Assembly (NCBI RefSeq): GCF_001668615.1
Contig: NZ_LZMC01000056.1
Location: 86,749-150,748, forward strand
DNA length: 64,000 nt
Source of the DNA: Mycobacterium sp. 1274761.0
GTDB lineage: Bacteria; Actinomycetota; Actinomycetes; Mycobacteriales; Mycobacteriaceae
Direction: 5' to 3'
Shown here: positions 32,641-41,241 of the stretch, one piece after another
How the letters are laid out: each line of letters starts with the position of its first letter
How positions within the stretch are numbered: the stretch's first letter is position 1
Translations under genes and position numbers: made by a program
The notes under the pieces: generated by a model
Told to the model about the DNA's origin: nothing
Database searches by the model: none
The model's input: only the letters and a program-made list of their open reading frames with translations

Positions 32641-35586
32641 GTGTTCGCCTGGTGGGGCCGTACGGTCTTCCGCTACCGATACATCGTGATCGGAGTGATG
32701 GTCGCTCTGTGCCTTGGCGGCGGCGTCTACGGCATCAGCCTCGGCCAGCACGTCACCCAGAGCGGGTTCTACGACGAGGGCAGTCAATCGGTGCACGCCT
32801 CGGTCGTCGCCGACAAGACCTACGGCCGGGACACTTCCGGCCACATCGTCGGCATCTACACCGCGCCCGAGGGCAAGACCGTCGACGACCCGGCGTTCCA
32901 GAAGAAGATCCTCGACAACCTCGCCGAGGTCGAGAAGACCCACCCGGACCAGGTTCTGCGGTCGATCGGCTACTTCAAGAGCCCCGAAGTGCTCAAGAAC
33001 ATGGCCGACGCCGACAAGAAGCATGCGTTCATGTCGATCCAGCTCAAGGGCGACAACGACGACGCGATCCTGAACAACTACAACAAGAACGTCGGTGAGG
33101 ACGGCAAGACCGTCAAGGAAGCGCTCAACATCGACGGGGTCGACGTCAAACAGGCCGGTCTGCAGCCGCTGGCCAGCGAACTGACCGGAACCATCGGCGA
33201 CGATCAGCAGCGCGGCGAGTTGCTCGGTGTGCCGCTGGTGATGGTGGTGCTGTTCTTCGTATTCGGCGGCGTCATCGCGGCCAGCCTGCCGATGATCGTC
33301 GGCGGGCTGACCATCGCCGGATCCCTGGGCATCATGCGACTCCTCGCGGAGTTCATCCCCGTGCACTTCTTCGCCCAACCGGTGGTGACGCTCGTCGGGC
33401 TCGGTATCGCGATCGACTTCGGTCTCTACATCGTGAGCCGGTTCCGGGAAGAGATCGCCGAGGGCTACGACACCGAGGCCGCCGTCCGTCGCACGATGAT
33501 GACGTCGGGTCGCACGGTGACGTTCTCCGCGGTGATCATCGTGGCCTCAGCCTTGCCCCTGCTGCTGTTCCCACAGGGCTTCCTGAAGTCCATCACCTAC
33601 GCGATCATCGCCACGGTCATGCTCTCGGCGATCCTGTCGATCACCGTGCTGGCCGGCGCGCTGGCCATCGTCGGGCCGAACATCGACGCGCTCGGGGTGC
33701 GGACCCTGCTGCGGGTGCCGTTCCTGCGGAACTGGGCGGTATCGCGGCGGATCATCGACTGGTTCGCCGAGAAGACGCAGAAGACCAAGACGCGCGAAGA
33801 GGTCGAGAAGGGCTTCTGGGGCAAGCTCGTCAACCGAGTCATGAAGCGGCCCATCGCTTTCGCGGCCCCCATCATCATCGTGATGATCCTGCTGATCATC
33901 CCCTTGGGTCAGCTGTCGCTGGGCGGCATCAGCGAGAAATACCTGCCGCCGGACAACAGCGTGCGCCAGGCGCAGGAGGAGTTCGACAAGACCTTCCCCG
34001 GCTTCCGCACCGAACCGCTGACGATGGTCATCGAAAGCGACAACGACCAGCCGGTCACCGACGCTCAGATCGCCGAGGTGCGCGCCAAGGCGATGCAGAT
34101 CTCGGGCTTCATCGACGCCAACAACGATCCGACCAAGATGTGGCAGGAGCGCCCATACCTGGACGGGGCGTCGAAGGACCCGTCGGTGCGGGTGATCCAG
34201 AACGGTTTGGAAAACCGCAACGACGCGGCCAAGAAGATCGAGGAACTGCGGGCAATCCCGCCGCCGCACGGCCTGTCCATCTCGGTGGGTGGCACTCCGG
34301 CGCTGGAGCAGGACAGCATTCACAGCCTGTTCGACAAGCTGCCGTTGATGGTGACGACGCTGATCGTCACGACCACGATCCTGATGTTCCTGGCGTTCGG
34401 GTCGGTCGTGCTGCCGATCAAGGCCGCGGTGATGAGCGCGTTGACGCTCGGATCAACGATGGGCGTGCTGACGTGGATGTTCGTCGACGGACACGGCTCC
34501 GGACTGATGAACTACACCCCCCAGCCGCTGATGGCGCCGATGATCGGCATGATCATCGCAATCATCTGGGGTTTGTCCACCGACTACGAAGTGTTCTTGG
34601 TGTCACGCATGGTCGAGGCCCGCGAGCGGGGCATGTCCACCGCCGAGGCCATCCGCATCGGCACCGCGACCACCGGCCGGCTGATCACCGGCGCGGCGCT
34701 GATCCTTGCGGTCGTCGCTGGCGCGTTCGCGTTCTCCGACCTGGTCATGATGAAGTACCTGGCGTTCGGTCTGCTGATCGCACTTCTGTTGGACGCCACC
34801 GTGATTCGCATGTTCCTGGTGCCCGCAGTGATGAAGCTGCTCGGCGACGACTGCTGGTGGGCACCCAAGTGGATGAAGCGCATCCAGCAGCGGCTCGGCC
34901 TCGGCGAGACCGAACTGCCCGACGAGCGCAAGCGGCCGACCGTCCGTGAATCGGATGAAGCGGCTTTGGTTGGTGCCGGTGCGCCCGTGCCACCCATGTC
35001 GAGCAGGCCACTGCCACCGCACGACCCGACCCACCCGGCCGTCGAGGGGGCGACGCGGCCCGGCGCCGCGACCACCCGCATCCCGACCGCGCCGGTACGG
35101 GCCAACAGCCCGTCGGTGGCGGGCACCACGCGGATGCCCGTGGCACGTCCGGCCCCCGCCGGCGAGCCGCAGACCACCCGGATCCCGGCGCCCGCCGACG
35201 GGGCGCCCCGCAATGCGGTGGCGGGTGCGGATGCGGCGCCCCCTCGCGCCAAGCGTGTCGCACCGCCCCCGCCCGTGCGGGAGGACCGTGAGATCGAGTC
35301 GTGGCTCGGCGAGCTGCGTGGCACCGGTCCCGCCGCCCCGGCGCGACCCGCGTCGCCGCCGTCTCCGCCGCAGGGCGCAGAGCCCACCACGGCGATTCCG
35401 GTGCAGCGTTCGCGCGCCAGCAGGCATGCGAGCCCCGATGCCGACCCGACCACCGCGATGCCCGCGCAGCGCCAGCAGGATCCCGATTCGACCGAGAAGC
35501 TGACCGCGCAGGCCGAGGATGAGGGCCGCCGGCGCGGCAACCTCAGCGCGGCGGATCTGCTGCGCAGGGAAGGCCGCGGCCGCTAG
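32641..35586 (+). CDS. mmpL3: MmpL3, trehalose monomycolate flippase/exporter (RND family)
   Basis: A 981-residue inner-membrane transporter with 12 predicted membrane segments, essential in mycobacteria for moving trehalose monomycolate to the periplasm using the proton gradient. The GTG start has TAGGAG 5 nt upstream. The chain follows MmpL3 closely: MFAWWGRTVFRYRYIV, periplasmic porter 1, GIAID-FG-LYIVSRFREEIAEGYDTEAAVRRT in TM4, SLGGISEKYLPPDN, and IWGLSTDYEVFLVSRMVEARERG in TM10. The TM10 Asp648-Tyr649 pair is intact, but TM4 reads Asp259-Phe260, where MmpL3 proteins known to me have Asp-Tyr. From about residue 745 a Pro/Ala-rich cytoplasmic tail carries five copies of TT(R/A)(I/M)P. It is the target of SQ109-type inhibitors. 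Confidence 0.97.
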   Translation: MFAWWGRTVFRYRYIVIGVMVALCLGGGVYGISLGQHVTQSGFYDEGSQSVHASVVADKTYGRDTSGHIVGIYTAPEGKTVDDPAFQKKILDNLAEVEKTHPDQVLRSIGYFKSPEVLKNMADADKKHAFMSIQLKGDNDDAILNNYNKNVGEDGKTVKEALNIDGVDVKQAGLQPLASELTGTIGDDQQRGELLGVPLVMVVLFFVFGGVIAASLPMIVGGLTIAGSLGIMRLLAEFIPVHFFAQPVVTLVGLGIAIDFGLYIVSRFREEIAEGYDTEAAVRRTMMTSGRTVTFSAVIIVASALPLLLFPQGFLKSITYAIIATVMLSAILSITVLAGALAIVGPNIDALGVRTLLRVPFLRNWAVSRRIIDWFAEKTQKTKTREEVEKGFWGKLVNRVMKRPIAFAAPIIIVMILLIIPLGQLSLGGISEKYLPPDNSVRQAQEEFDKTFPGFRTEPLTMVIESDNDQPVTDAQIAEVRAKAMQISGFIDANNDPTKMWQERPYLDGASKDPSVRVIQNGLENRNDAAKKIEELRAIPPPHGLSISVGGTPALEQDSIHSLFDKLPLMVTTLIVTTTILMFLAFGSVVLPIKAAVMSALTLGSTMGVLTWMFVDGHGSGLMNYTPQPLMAPMIGMIIAIIWGLSTDYEVFLVSRMVEARERGMSTAEAIRIGTATTGRLITGAALILAVVAGAFAFSDLVMMKYLAFGLLIALLLDATVIRMFLVPAVMKLLGDDCWWAPKWMKRIQQRLGLGETELPDERKRPTVRESDEAALVGAGAPVPPMSSRPLPPHDPTHPAVEGATRPGAATTRIPTAPVRANSPSVAGTTRMPVARPAPAGEPQTTRIPAPADGAPRNAVAGADAAPPRAKRVAPPPPVREDREIESWLGELRGTGPAAPARPASPPSPPQGAEPTTAIPVQRSRASRHASPDADPTTAMPAQRQQDPDSTEKLTAQAEDEGRRRGNLSAADLLRREGRGR

Positions 35587-35592
35587 TTTGCG

Positions 35593-35666
35593 GCCACAAT
35601 GTCAGCCTGACAGCGTCGCCATGCATATATAGCCGCGACGGCGCTCTCAGCGCGACATTGTGTCGG
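35593..35666. terminator. Nested palindromic sequence between convergent mmpL3 and AI-2E permease genes
   Basis: ACAATGTC (35596-35603) pairs with GACATTGT (35654-35661), and GGCC flanks both arms. Inside, CGTCG near 35615 pairs with CGACG near 35637 around an unusually AT-rich ATGCATATATA. It fills most of the 101-bp gap between two convergent stops and is a plausible bidirectional terminator. Confidence 0.5.
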
Positions 35667-35687
35667 CCAATCGCCGACTGCCGCAGC

Positions 35688-36830
35688 TTATTTGCCCTGA
35701 GCAACGTCGTCGGGCTCGGCCTCGATCACCTTGCTCGACTCGGCCTCTTGCGCCTCCAACTCGGCCTCGGGTTCCCGTGCGAGAAGCACCCGGGTCGCGC
35801 TGTTGAGAAACGCCACGGTCGGCACGGCCAGCAGCGCGCCGACGATGCCCGCCAGCACGCCCCCCGCGGCGATGGCGAGCACCACCGCCAGCGGATGCAC
35901 CGACACCGCGCGCCCCATCACCAGAGGCTGCAGCACATGGCCTTCCAGCTGCTGCACAGCAATGATGAGCGCCAGCGTGATCAGCGCATAAATGAAACCC
36001 TTCGCCAGCAGAGCGACGACGACGGCGAGGAAACCGGCGACAACCGCACCGACGAGCGGGACGAAGGCGCCGAGGAAGACCAGCGAAGCCAGCGGCAGCG
36101 CCAACGGCACCCCCATGACCGCCAGGCCGGTACCGATACCGATGGCGTCGACCAGCGCAACCACGAACGTCGCGCGCACGTAGCCGATCAGCGAGTGGAA
36201 CCCAGCGCGGCCCGCGTCGCGCACCCGCTCCCGGACGTGGGTCGGGAAGATCTGGGTGACGAACGACCAGATGTTGCGTCCGCCGTGCAGGAAGAAGATG
36301 AGGGTGAACAGCGTCAGCAGTGCACCGGTGACGATCTCGGTGACGGTGGCCGCCGTCGACAATGCGCCGCTGGTGAGCTTGGCCTGGTTATTGCGGACCG
36401 CTTCGATCGCGGAATTGCCTGCGTTGGTGATCTGGTCCTTGCTCAGGTGAGCCGGTCCCTCGATCAGCCAGGCGCGGGTGGTCTCGATCGAGTGGGTGAC
36501 CTGGTCGACCAGTCCGGGCAATCCGGTGACGAACTGGCTGATGACGAAGGTGAGCATGCCGCCGACGATCGCGACGCCGGTCAGCAGGACCAGGGCGACG
36601 GCGCCGCCGCGCGGCGCGCCCCGGCGGTCGAGGAAGTCGACGGCGGGGATCATCAGCGCGGTCACCATCAAGGCCAGGGCAACGGGGACGACGATGACTT
36701 CCAGCCGCCGCACCACCCACAGGATCGCGACCGCCACGGCGATGATCACCAGGAGGCGCCATGCCCACGCCGCCGCCTTCTGGATGAGGGGCGGCACCGC
36801 CTCGTCGTGACCCGAACCGAGCGCGGCCAT
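35688..36830 (-). CDS. AI-2E family transporter (PerM/UPF0118 type, Rv0205-like)
   Basis: A 380-residue polytopic membrane protein. The pattern is that of the AI-2E exporter/PerM family: two N-terminal TM segments ([33 protein letters not shown]), a soluble central helical domain (residues about 100-190), and C-terminal TMs with [49 protein letters not shown] and [26 protein letters not shown]. The last block is the family signature. Substrate unknown. It starts 50 bp from the divergent UPF0104 gene. Confidence 0.88.
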   Translation of the reverse strand: MAALGSGHDEAVPPLIQKAAAWAWRLLVIIAVAVAILWVVRRLEVIVVPVALALMVTALMIPAVDFLDRRGAPRGGAVALVLLTGVAIVGGMLTFVISQFVTGLPGLVDQVTHSIETTRAWLIEGPAHLSKDQITNAGNSAIEAVRNNQAKLTSGALSTAATVTEIVTGALLTLFTLIFFLHGGRNIWSFVTQIFPTHVRERVRDAGRAGFHSLIGYVRATFVVALVDAIGIGTGLAVMGVPLALPLASLVFLGAFVPLVGAVVAGFLAVVVALLAKGFIYALITLALIIAVQQLEGHVLQPLVMGRAVSVHPLAVVLAIAAGGVLAGIVGALLAVPTVAFLNSATRVLLAREPEAELEAQEAESSKVIEAEPDDVAQGK

Positions 36831-36880
36831 GCCGGTAGCGTAACGGCCGGTCGGAGGCCTCCGCCGTTACCCTGTAGGGC

Positions 36881-37972
36881 GTGTCCCACGATGCGCCGGC
36901 GGATAATGCCCGCCGCCAAGAGGGAACCACGCGCGGCAAATACTGGTGGCTGCGCTGGGTGATCATCGGCGTCGCGGTGGCGGTGCTGACGGTCGAAGTC
37001 GTGCTGGTGTGGGACCAGCTGGCGAAGGCGTTCCACAGCCTCTACGCCGCCAAGTGGCTGTGGGTATTGGCCGCGGTGGTCGCCGCGATGTCGTCGATGC
37101 ACAGCTTCGCCCAGATTCAGCGCACGCTCTTGAAGTCGGCGGGCGTGGAGGTCAAGCAGTGGCGGTCGGAGGCCGCGTTCTACGCCGGCAACGCGCTGTC
37201 GACGACGATGCCGGGCGGGCCGGTGCTCTCGGCGACGTTCATCTACCGCCAACAACGGATATGGGGCGCCTCGCCGGTGGTGGCGTCCTGGCAACTGGTG
37301 ATGTCCGGGGTGCTGCAGGTCGTCGGCCTGGCGCTACTGGGTCTGGGTGGCGCTTTCCTGCTCGGCGCGTCGAAAAACCCTCTGTCGCTTATCTTTACGC
37401 TTGGCGGCTTCGTCGCTCTGCTGCTGCTGGCGCAGGCGGTCGCGTCGCGCCCCGATCTGATCGACGGCATCGGGGTCAAGGTGCTGGCGTGGGTCAACTC
37501 GCTGCGCGGCAAGCCGGTCGATACCGGCGTGGAGACCTGGCGCCATCACCTCCACCAGTCGGAGTCGGTGAGCCTCAGCCGCCGCGACCTCACCATCGCG
37601 TTCAGTTGGTCGCTGTTCAACTGGATCGCCGACGTGGCGTGTCTGGCGTTCGCCGCCTATGCGGCGGGTGGCCGGCCGTCACTGGCCGGGCTGACGGTCG
37701 CCTATGCCGCAGCGCGGGCGGTTGGGTCGATCCCGCTGATGCCCGGCGGGTTGCTGGTCGTGGAGGCGGTGCTGGTGCCCGGCCTGGTGTCGAGCGGCAT
37801 GACGCTGGCGTCGGCGATCTCGGCGATGCTGATCTATCGGTTGATCAGCTGGATCTTCATCGCGGCCATCGGCTGGGTGGTGTTCTTCTTCATGTTCCGT
37901 ACCGAAAAGGACGTCGACCCCGACGCCGGCCTCACGGTCGCCGAGGCGGAGGGACGCGATGCGACGCAGTAG
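36881..37972 (+). CDS. UPF0104/LPG-synthase-TM-like membrane protein (Rv0204c-like)
   Basis: A 363-residue integral membrane protein with about eight TM segments. GKYWWLRWVIIGVAVAVLTVEVVLVW starts the first; SEAAFYAGNALSTTMPGGPVLSATFIYRQQ and AVGSIPLMPGGLLVVEAVLVPGL are the conserved blocks of the YbhN/UPF0104 family, related to the membrane half of lysylphosphatidylglycerol synthase (the MprF flippase part). Lipid translocation is possible but unproven. The GTG start lies seven bases after TACCCT, a pattern fitting a leaderless transcript. The gene overlaps the next one by 14 bp. Confidence 0.87.
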   Translation: MSHDAPADNARRQEGTTRGKYWWLRWVIIGVAVAVLTVEVVLVWDQLAKAFHSLYAAKWLWVLAAVVAAMSSMHSFAQIQRTLLKSAGVEVKQWRSEAAFYAGNALSTTMPGGPVLSATFIYRQQRIWGASPVVASWQLVMSGVLQVVGLALLGLGGAFLLGASKNPLSLIFTLGGFVALLLLAQAVASRPDLIDGIGVKVLAWVNSLRGKPVDTGVETWRHHLHQSESVSLSRRDLTIAFSWSLFNWIADVACLAFAAYAAGGRPSLAGLTVAYAAARAVGSIPLMPGGLLVVEAVLVPGLVSSGMTLASAISAMLIYRLISWIFIAAIGWVVFFFMFRTEKDVDPDAGLTVAEAEGRDATQ

Positions 37973-38327
37973 CGCCTTCGCGGCGCTCGCCGACCTCGTC
38001 GCGGTGCTGGTGTTCTGCGCGGTTGGACGCCGCAGCCACGCCGAGGGGTTGACCGCTTCCGGTGTCGCCGAGACGGCGTGGCCATTCTTGGCCGGGGCCG
38101 TGATCGGCTGGCTGTTGAGCCGCGCGTGGCGGCGTCCGACCGCCGTCGTTCCGACCGGCCTGGTGGTGTGGGTGTGCACCGTCGCGGTGGGAATGGTTTT
38201 GCGCAAGGCCACTTCTGCGGGCGTCGCCGCCAGTTTCGTCGTAGTGGCGGCCGCCGCGACCGCGGTCCTTCTCCTCGGCTGGCGGCTGGCCGTCACCGCC
38301 TTCCAGCCCCGGCCGGATCAAGCCTGA
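37959..38327 (+). CDS. DUF3054 family small membrane protein
   Basis: A 122-residue protein with four hydrophobic segments: ALADLVAVLVFCAVGRRSH, AWPFLAGAVIGWLLS, VVPTGLVVWVCTVAVGMVLR and VAASFVVVAAAATAVLLLGWRL. The AxxDLxAVLxFxxxGRRSH start and GMxLR motif are typical of DUF3054 proteins in actinobacteria; function unknown. It overlaps the upstream UPF0104 gene by 14 bp (same operon) and its 3' end overlaps that of the convergent histidine kinase gene by 10 bp. Confidence 0.85.
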   Translation: MRRSSAFAALADLVAVLVFCAVGRRSHAEGLTASGVAETAWPFLAGAVIGWLLSRAWRRPTAVVPTGLVVWVCTVAVGMVLRKATSAGVAASFVVVAAAATAVLLLGWRLAVTAFQPRPDQA

Positions 38328-39673
38328 TCGGACACCGTCAGGGTGGCGCGCAGGCCACCGAGCGGGCTGTCGGCCAACACGATACTGCCGCCGTGCAGCG
38401 CGGCCTGCTGGGCCACAAGCGCGAGTCCTAGCCCCGAACCTCCCGGCGCAGCGGTACTTCCGCGCGCGAAGCGGCCGAGCACGTTGATGCGCTCGTCGGA
38501 GGGCAGGCCGCGGCCGTTGTCGTCGACGGTGATGGTCAACGCGTGGTCCTCCCGATGCCCCGTCAGCACCACCCTGGTCGCCGAACCGTGCGTGACGGCG
38601 TTGCGCACCAGGTTGTCGACGGCGAGACGCAGCCCGCTGGGCCAGCCCCAGATGGTGCCGAGCTCCTCGTCGGCCTGCACCACGATCTCCACCGACCCGC
38701 CAGGGCGCATGTTCTCCCGCGCCACGCGGTCCAGCAGGTCGGTCACGTCGATCTCCTCGCGGTCCTCAGCCCGTGCGAGTTCGCCGGAGGCCAGCTGGCC
38801 GAGCGCGGTGATGATCGCCTCGACGCGACGCTGCGCCCGCGACAGGTCGTTGACGACCTCGGCGCGCTCATCGTCGGGCAGGTTGTGGATGCGCAGCGTG
38901 TCGAGGTCGGCACGCATAGCGGTCAGCGGTGTGCGCAATTCGTGTGCCGCGTTCGCCGCGAAATCCTGTGCAGCCTGTAGGGAATTCTGGGTCGCCTGTT
39001 GCGCGGCGGCGAGCCGGCTCAGCATCCCGGCCATCGCCTCGGACAGTTCTTCGGCTTCCCGGACGCCATGGACCTCCGGCATCTTCTCGGTGCCCTTGCC
39101 CAGTCGCCGGGTGTACTCGGTGAGTCGGCGCAGCGGGCGGATCGCGGGACCGGACAGCAGCCACCCCGCGCCCGCAGCGATCAGCACCGTAACCACTCCG
39201 ACCGCGACGTAGAACGGTACGCGGGCCCGACTCAGCAGGATGCTGTCGGCCCGAATCCCGATCGAAATCAGCACGCCCCCTTGCTGTTCCACCGGAATAG
39301 TGCGCACGCGGTAGTCGACCCCGTTCACCTTGACGTCCGCGGTCCCCGGCTGCAGCGGCGGCAGCTGAAGCCCGCGCTGGAACACCACCTGCCCGGTCGA
39401 TTTCATTCGTCCCGTGGTCAGCACGCCCTGGCGCGGGCTGGACAGCTGATTGGGATATCTGCTCGCCTCGATGATCGAGTCGAGTCGCCGATCTAGTTGT
39501 GCCGCATCGTTATTGGCCAGCACCACCGATGTCAGAATCGTGAACACCGCGACCACAGCCGCGGCGGCCGCTGCGGAGGCCAGAGCGACCCTGGTGCGCA
39601 GCGACGCTGACCGGACGAATCTGAACAGGCCCACCCGGCTACGTTTCGTCTCGGTGGCGATGCTCGACTCCAC
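38318..39673 (-). CDS. Sensor histidine kinase, PrrB-like
   Basis: A 451-residue membrane kinase. TM1 is ALASAAAAAAVVAVFTILTSVVL; a periplasmic part of about 100 residues follows; TM2 is VPFYVAVGVVTVLIAAGAGWLL, then a HAMP linker. The phospho-accepting His is in FAANAAHELRTPLTAMRADL (about residue 240); the ATP domain shows the N box NLVRNAVTHG, G1 DDNGRGLPSDE and G2 GGSGLGLALV. It resembles PrrB; I recall M. smegmatis carrying a paralogous pair near mmpL3. The GTG start at 39673 lies inside a tandem repeat that also holds the response-regulator stop. The signal sensed is unknown. Confidence 0.9.
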   Translation of the reverse strand: MESSIATETKRSRVGLFRFVRSASLRTRVALASAAAAAAVVAVFTILTSVVLANNDAAQLDRRLDSIIEASRYPNQLSSPRQGVLTTGRMKSTGQVVFQRGLQLPPLQPGTADVKVNGVDYRVRTIPVEQQGGVLISIGIRADSILLSRARVPFYVAVGVVTVLIAAGAGWLLSGPAIRPLRRLTEYTRRLGKGTEKMPEVHGVREAEELSEAMAGMLSRLAAAQQATQNSLQAAQDFAANAAHELRTPLTAMRADLDTLRIHNLPDDERAEVVNDLSRAQRRVEAIITALGQLASGELARAEDREEIDVTDLLDRVARENMRPGGSVEIVVQADEELGTIWGWPSGLRLAVDNLVRNAVTHGSATRVVLTGHREDHALTITVDDNGRGLPSDERINVLGRFARGSTAAPGGSGLGLALVAQQAALHGGSIVLADSPLGGLRATLTVSDQA

Positions 39674-39755
39674 TACGTTTCGTCTCGGTGGCGATGCTCG
39701 ACTCCACTACGTTTCGTCTCGGTGGCAGATGCTCGACCCCACTACGTTTCGTCTC
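39639..39755. repeat. 3.4-copy tandem repeat (34/35-bp unit) spanning the regulator-kinase junction
   Basis: Units begin CTACGTTTCGTCTCGGTGGC at 39639, 39673 and 39707, with a partial copy at 39742-39755. The first two periods are 34 bp and the third is 35 bp, with an inserted A. On the coding (minus) strand each unit carries the end of the regulator frame (GACGAAACGTAG) followed at once by a GTG. The regulator uses the stop in the last unit (39742-39744) and the kinase the GTG at 39673. Confidence 0.9.
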
Positions 39756-40464
39756 GCAATACGTATCCGATCCCACGCACTGTATGGATCACCCGCGGCA
39801 GCTCATCGCGTTCGAGCTTGCGCCTCAGATAGCTGATGAACACGTCCGCCACGTTGGTGTCCACGTCGAAGTCGTAGCCCCAGACCAACTCGAGCAGCCG
39901 CTGCCGGCTGAGCACCACGCCCGCGTTCTCGGCAAGCACTGCGAGCAAGTCGAATTCGCGTTTGGTCAGTTCGACGCGCTCACCGGCGACGAACACCAGC
40001 CGCCTGGCGGTGTCGATGGTCAGCGGGCCGACCGTCATGGTGTCCGACGACCGGTCGGAATAACCCGTGCGGCGCAGCAGGGCGTGTAACCGTGCGACGA
40101 GCTCGCCGAGATCGAACGGCTTGGTCAGGTAATCGTCGGCGCCGGCCTCCAGACCGGCGATCCGGTCATTGACCGTGTCGCGTGCCGACAGCACACAGAT
40201 CGGGATGTCGTTTCCCAGCGCACGCAAAGCGGTCACCACCGCGACGCCGTCGAGTTCGGGCATCTGCACGTCGAGCACCAGCGCGTCGTGCTTCTCGCTC
40301 GACAACAATCGCAGCGCCTCTTTACCGGAGGCGGCGACCCGCACGTCAAATCCCGAGTGCCGCAACCCGCGGGCGACCGACGTTCTGACGTCGGGATCGT
40401 CGTCCACCATGAGCACCATTCGGCCGGCGCTCTCCTGCGCGGGCGGCCCAGCTCCAGCCCGCAC
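39742..40464 (-). CDS. OmpR-family response regulator, PrrA-like
   Basis: A 240-residue regulator (225 if started at the ATG of [11 protein letters not shown], 40419). The receiver domain has the acidic pair in VDDDPDVR, phospho-Asp in [14 protein letters not shown], the Thr/Ser and Lys positions in CVLSARD and [10 protein letters not shown]. The C-terminal winged helix shows [52 protein letters not shown] and [11 protein letters not shown]. It pairs with the kinase gene downstream and is 5 bp after a hemophore-like gene on the same strand. PrrA in M. tuberculosis is essential and linked to lipid and redox adaptation; this copy is probably a paralogue. Confidence 0.93.
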   Translation of the reverse strand: MRAGAGPPAQESAGRMVLMVDDDPDVRTSVARGLRHSGFDVRVAASGKEALRLLSSEKHDALVLDVQMPELDGVAVVTALRALGNDIPICVLSARDTVNDRIAGLEAGADDYLTKPFDLGELVARLHALLRRTGYSDRSSDTMTVGPLTIDTARRLVFVAGERVELTKREFDLLAVLAENAGVVLSRQRLLELVWGYDFDVDTNVADVFISYLRRKLERDELPRVIHTVRGIGYVLRDET

Positions 40465-40469
40465 GCGGA

Positions 40470-40850
40470 TTACGGGGTGTCAGCGATGCCGTCGCCGTTG
40501 GTGTCGCCGCAGCGGTTCTTGATGTCGACCAGCGGCTGGCGTACGGCGGTAAGCTCGCCCTTTTGCACGGGGTGGGCGGCCATGTACTTATCCACTTCGG
40601 TGCGCACCTGGTCGCGGGTCTTGCCCTCGAGGCTGGTGAAGAAGAAGTTGACGTCCGGATGGCTGAACAAGTAGTCCGCCGTTGCCTGGGACACGCCTGC
40701 GGCCACGACGGCGAGGTCGGCTGCGGTGCAGTTGGGGGGCTCATCGGCCATCGCCGACGGAAGAGCACCGAACAGCATCGCGCCGGCAAGCGCACCGGTA
40801 CCGAACGCGCCAGCTACCGCACGCCGCGCCGTACGGGTAGAGAGCATCAT
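40470..40850 (-). CDS. Secreted hemophore-like heme-binding protein (Rv0203 family)
   Basis: A 126-residue protein with RBS AAGGAG before tandem ATGs. Residues 1-35 are a Sec signal peptide ([28 protein letters not shown], likely cut before DEPPNC). The mature part matches the mycobacterial hemophore domain: [35 protein letters not shown] with a Tyr-x3-His pair (YLFSH) aligning to the heme-coordinating Tyr59/His63 of Rv0203, a second Cys in KNRCGD, and PLVDIKNRC. Rv0203 passes heme to MmpL3 and MmpL11 in M. tuberculosis; mmpL3 is 5 kb away here. The C-terminus [12 protein letters not shown] resembles a calcium-binding dockerin-like loop. Confidence 0.82.
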   Translation of the reverse strand: MMLSTRTARRAVAGAFGTGALAGAMLFGALPSAMADEPPNCTAADLAVVAAGVSQATADYLFSHPDVNFFFTSLEGKTRDQVRTEVDKYMAAHPVQKGELTAVRQPLVDIKNRCGDTNGDGIADTP

Positions 40851-41010
40851 CTACAGGCTCCTTCATCGAATGAGTTGGGGCTGCAACCTTTGCGGTTACA
40901 GACACCGCAAGCTAATCAGAATCGCTGCCGACTTTCTTGCCTTGCCGGGAAAACAATGGCGCTGAAGATGAAAAATCGCAGTTCACCGGCCGGCTGAATG
41001 CTTGACTAAC
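40851..41010. promoter_or_regulatory. Upstream region of hemophore-regulator-kinase operon
   Basis: 160 bp, less GC-rich than its surroundings, between the mbtH-like stop and the hemophore start. TGCGGT (40891-40896) and ACCGCA (40904-40909) form a perfect 6-bp inverted repeat around TTACAGAC-like sequence, about 45 bp before the hemophore ATG. It may be an operator, for example for the downstream response regulator, but direct repeats typical of OmpR-family sites were not seen. Confidence 0.4.
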
Positions 41011-41241
41011 TCAATTATCAGAGGCCCCGCCCGCTGCTAGCCTGTCACGCAGGCTCTTCGGCCGGATATCGGGCCAGTTCTGCTCGATGTAATCCAGACA
41101 TGCCGCACGGTCCGCTTCGCCGAAAACCACCCGCCAACCGTCCGGGACGTCGGCGAAGGTCGGCCACAGGCTGTGTTGCTCTTCGTCGTTGACCAAGACA
41201 TAGAAGCTGCCGTTGTCATCGTCGAAAGGATTGACGCTCAC
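41011..41241 (-). CDS. MbtH-like NRPS accessory protein
   Basis: From the GTG at 41241 ([25 protein letters not shown] 5 nt upstream) the product has 76 residues, the normal size. The family signature is complete: [25 protein letters not shown], and [12 protein letters not shown], including the three conserved Trp residues. MbtH-like proteins bind adenylation domains and are needed for their folding or activity. It lies 1 kb beyond the 3' end of the NRPS gene in the same orientation, but an oppositely directed gene separates them, so it must be transcribed separately. Confidence 0.93.
   Translation of the reverse strand: MSVNPFDDDNGSFYVLVNDEEQHSLWPTFADVPDGWRVVFGEADRAACLDYIEQNWPDIRPKSLRDRLAAGGASDN

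Noticed and set aside
35658..36962. 434-codon plus-strand frame opposite the AI-2E permease
   Set aside because: Low-complexity Arg/Asp/Gln/His composition; the minus-strand membrane protein has the family signature.
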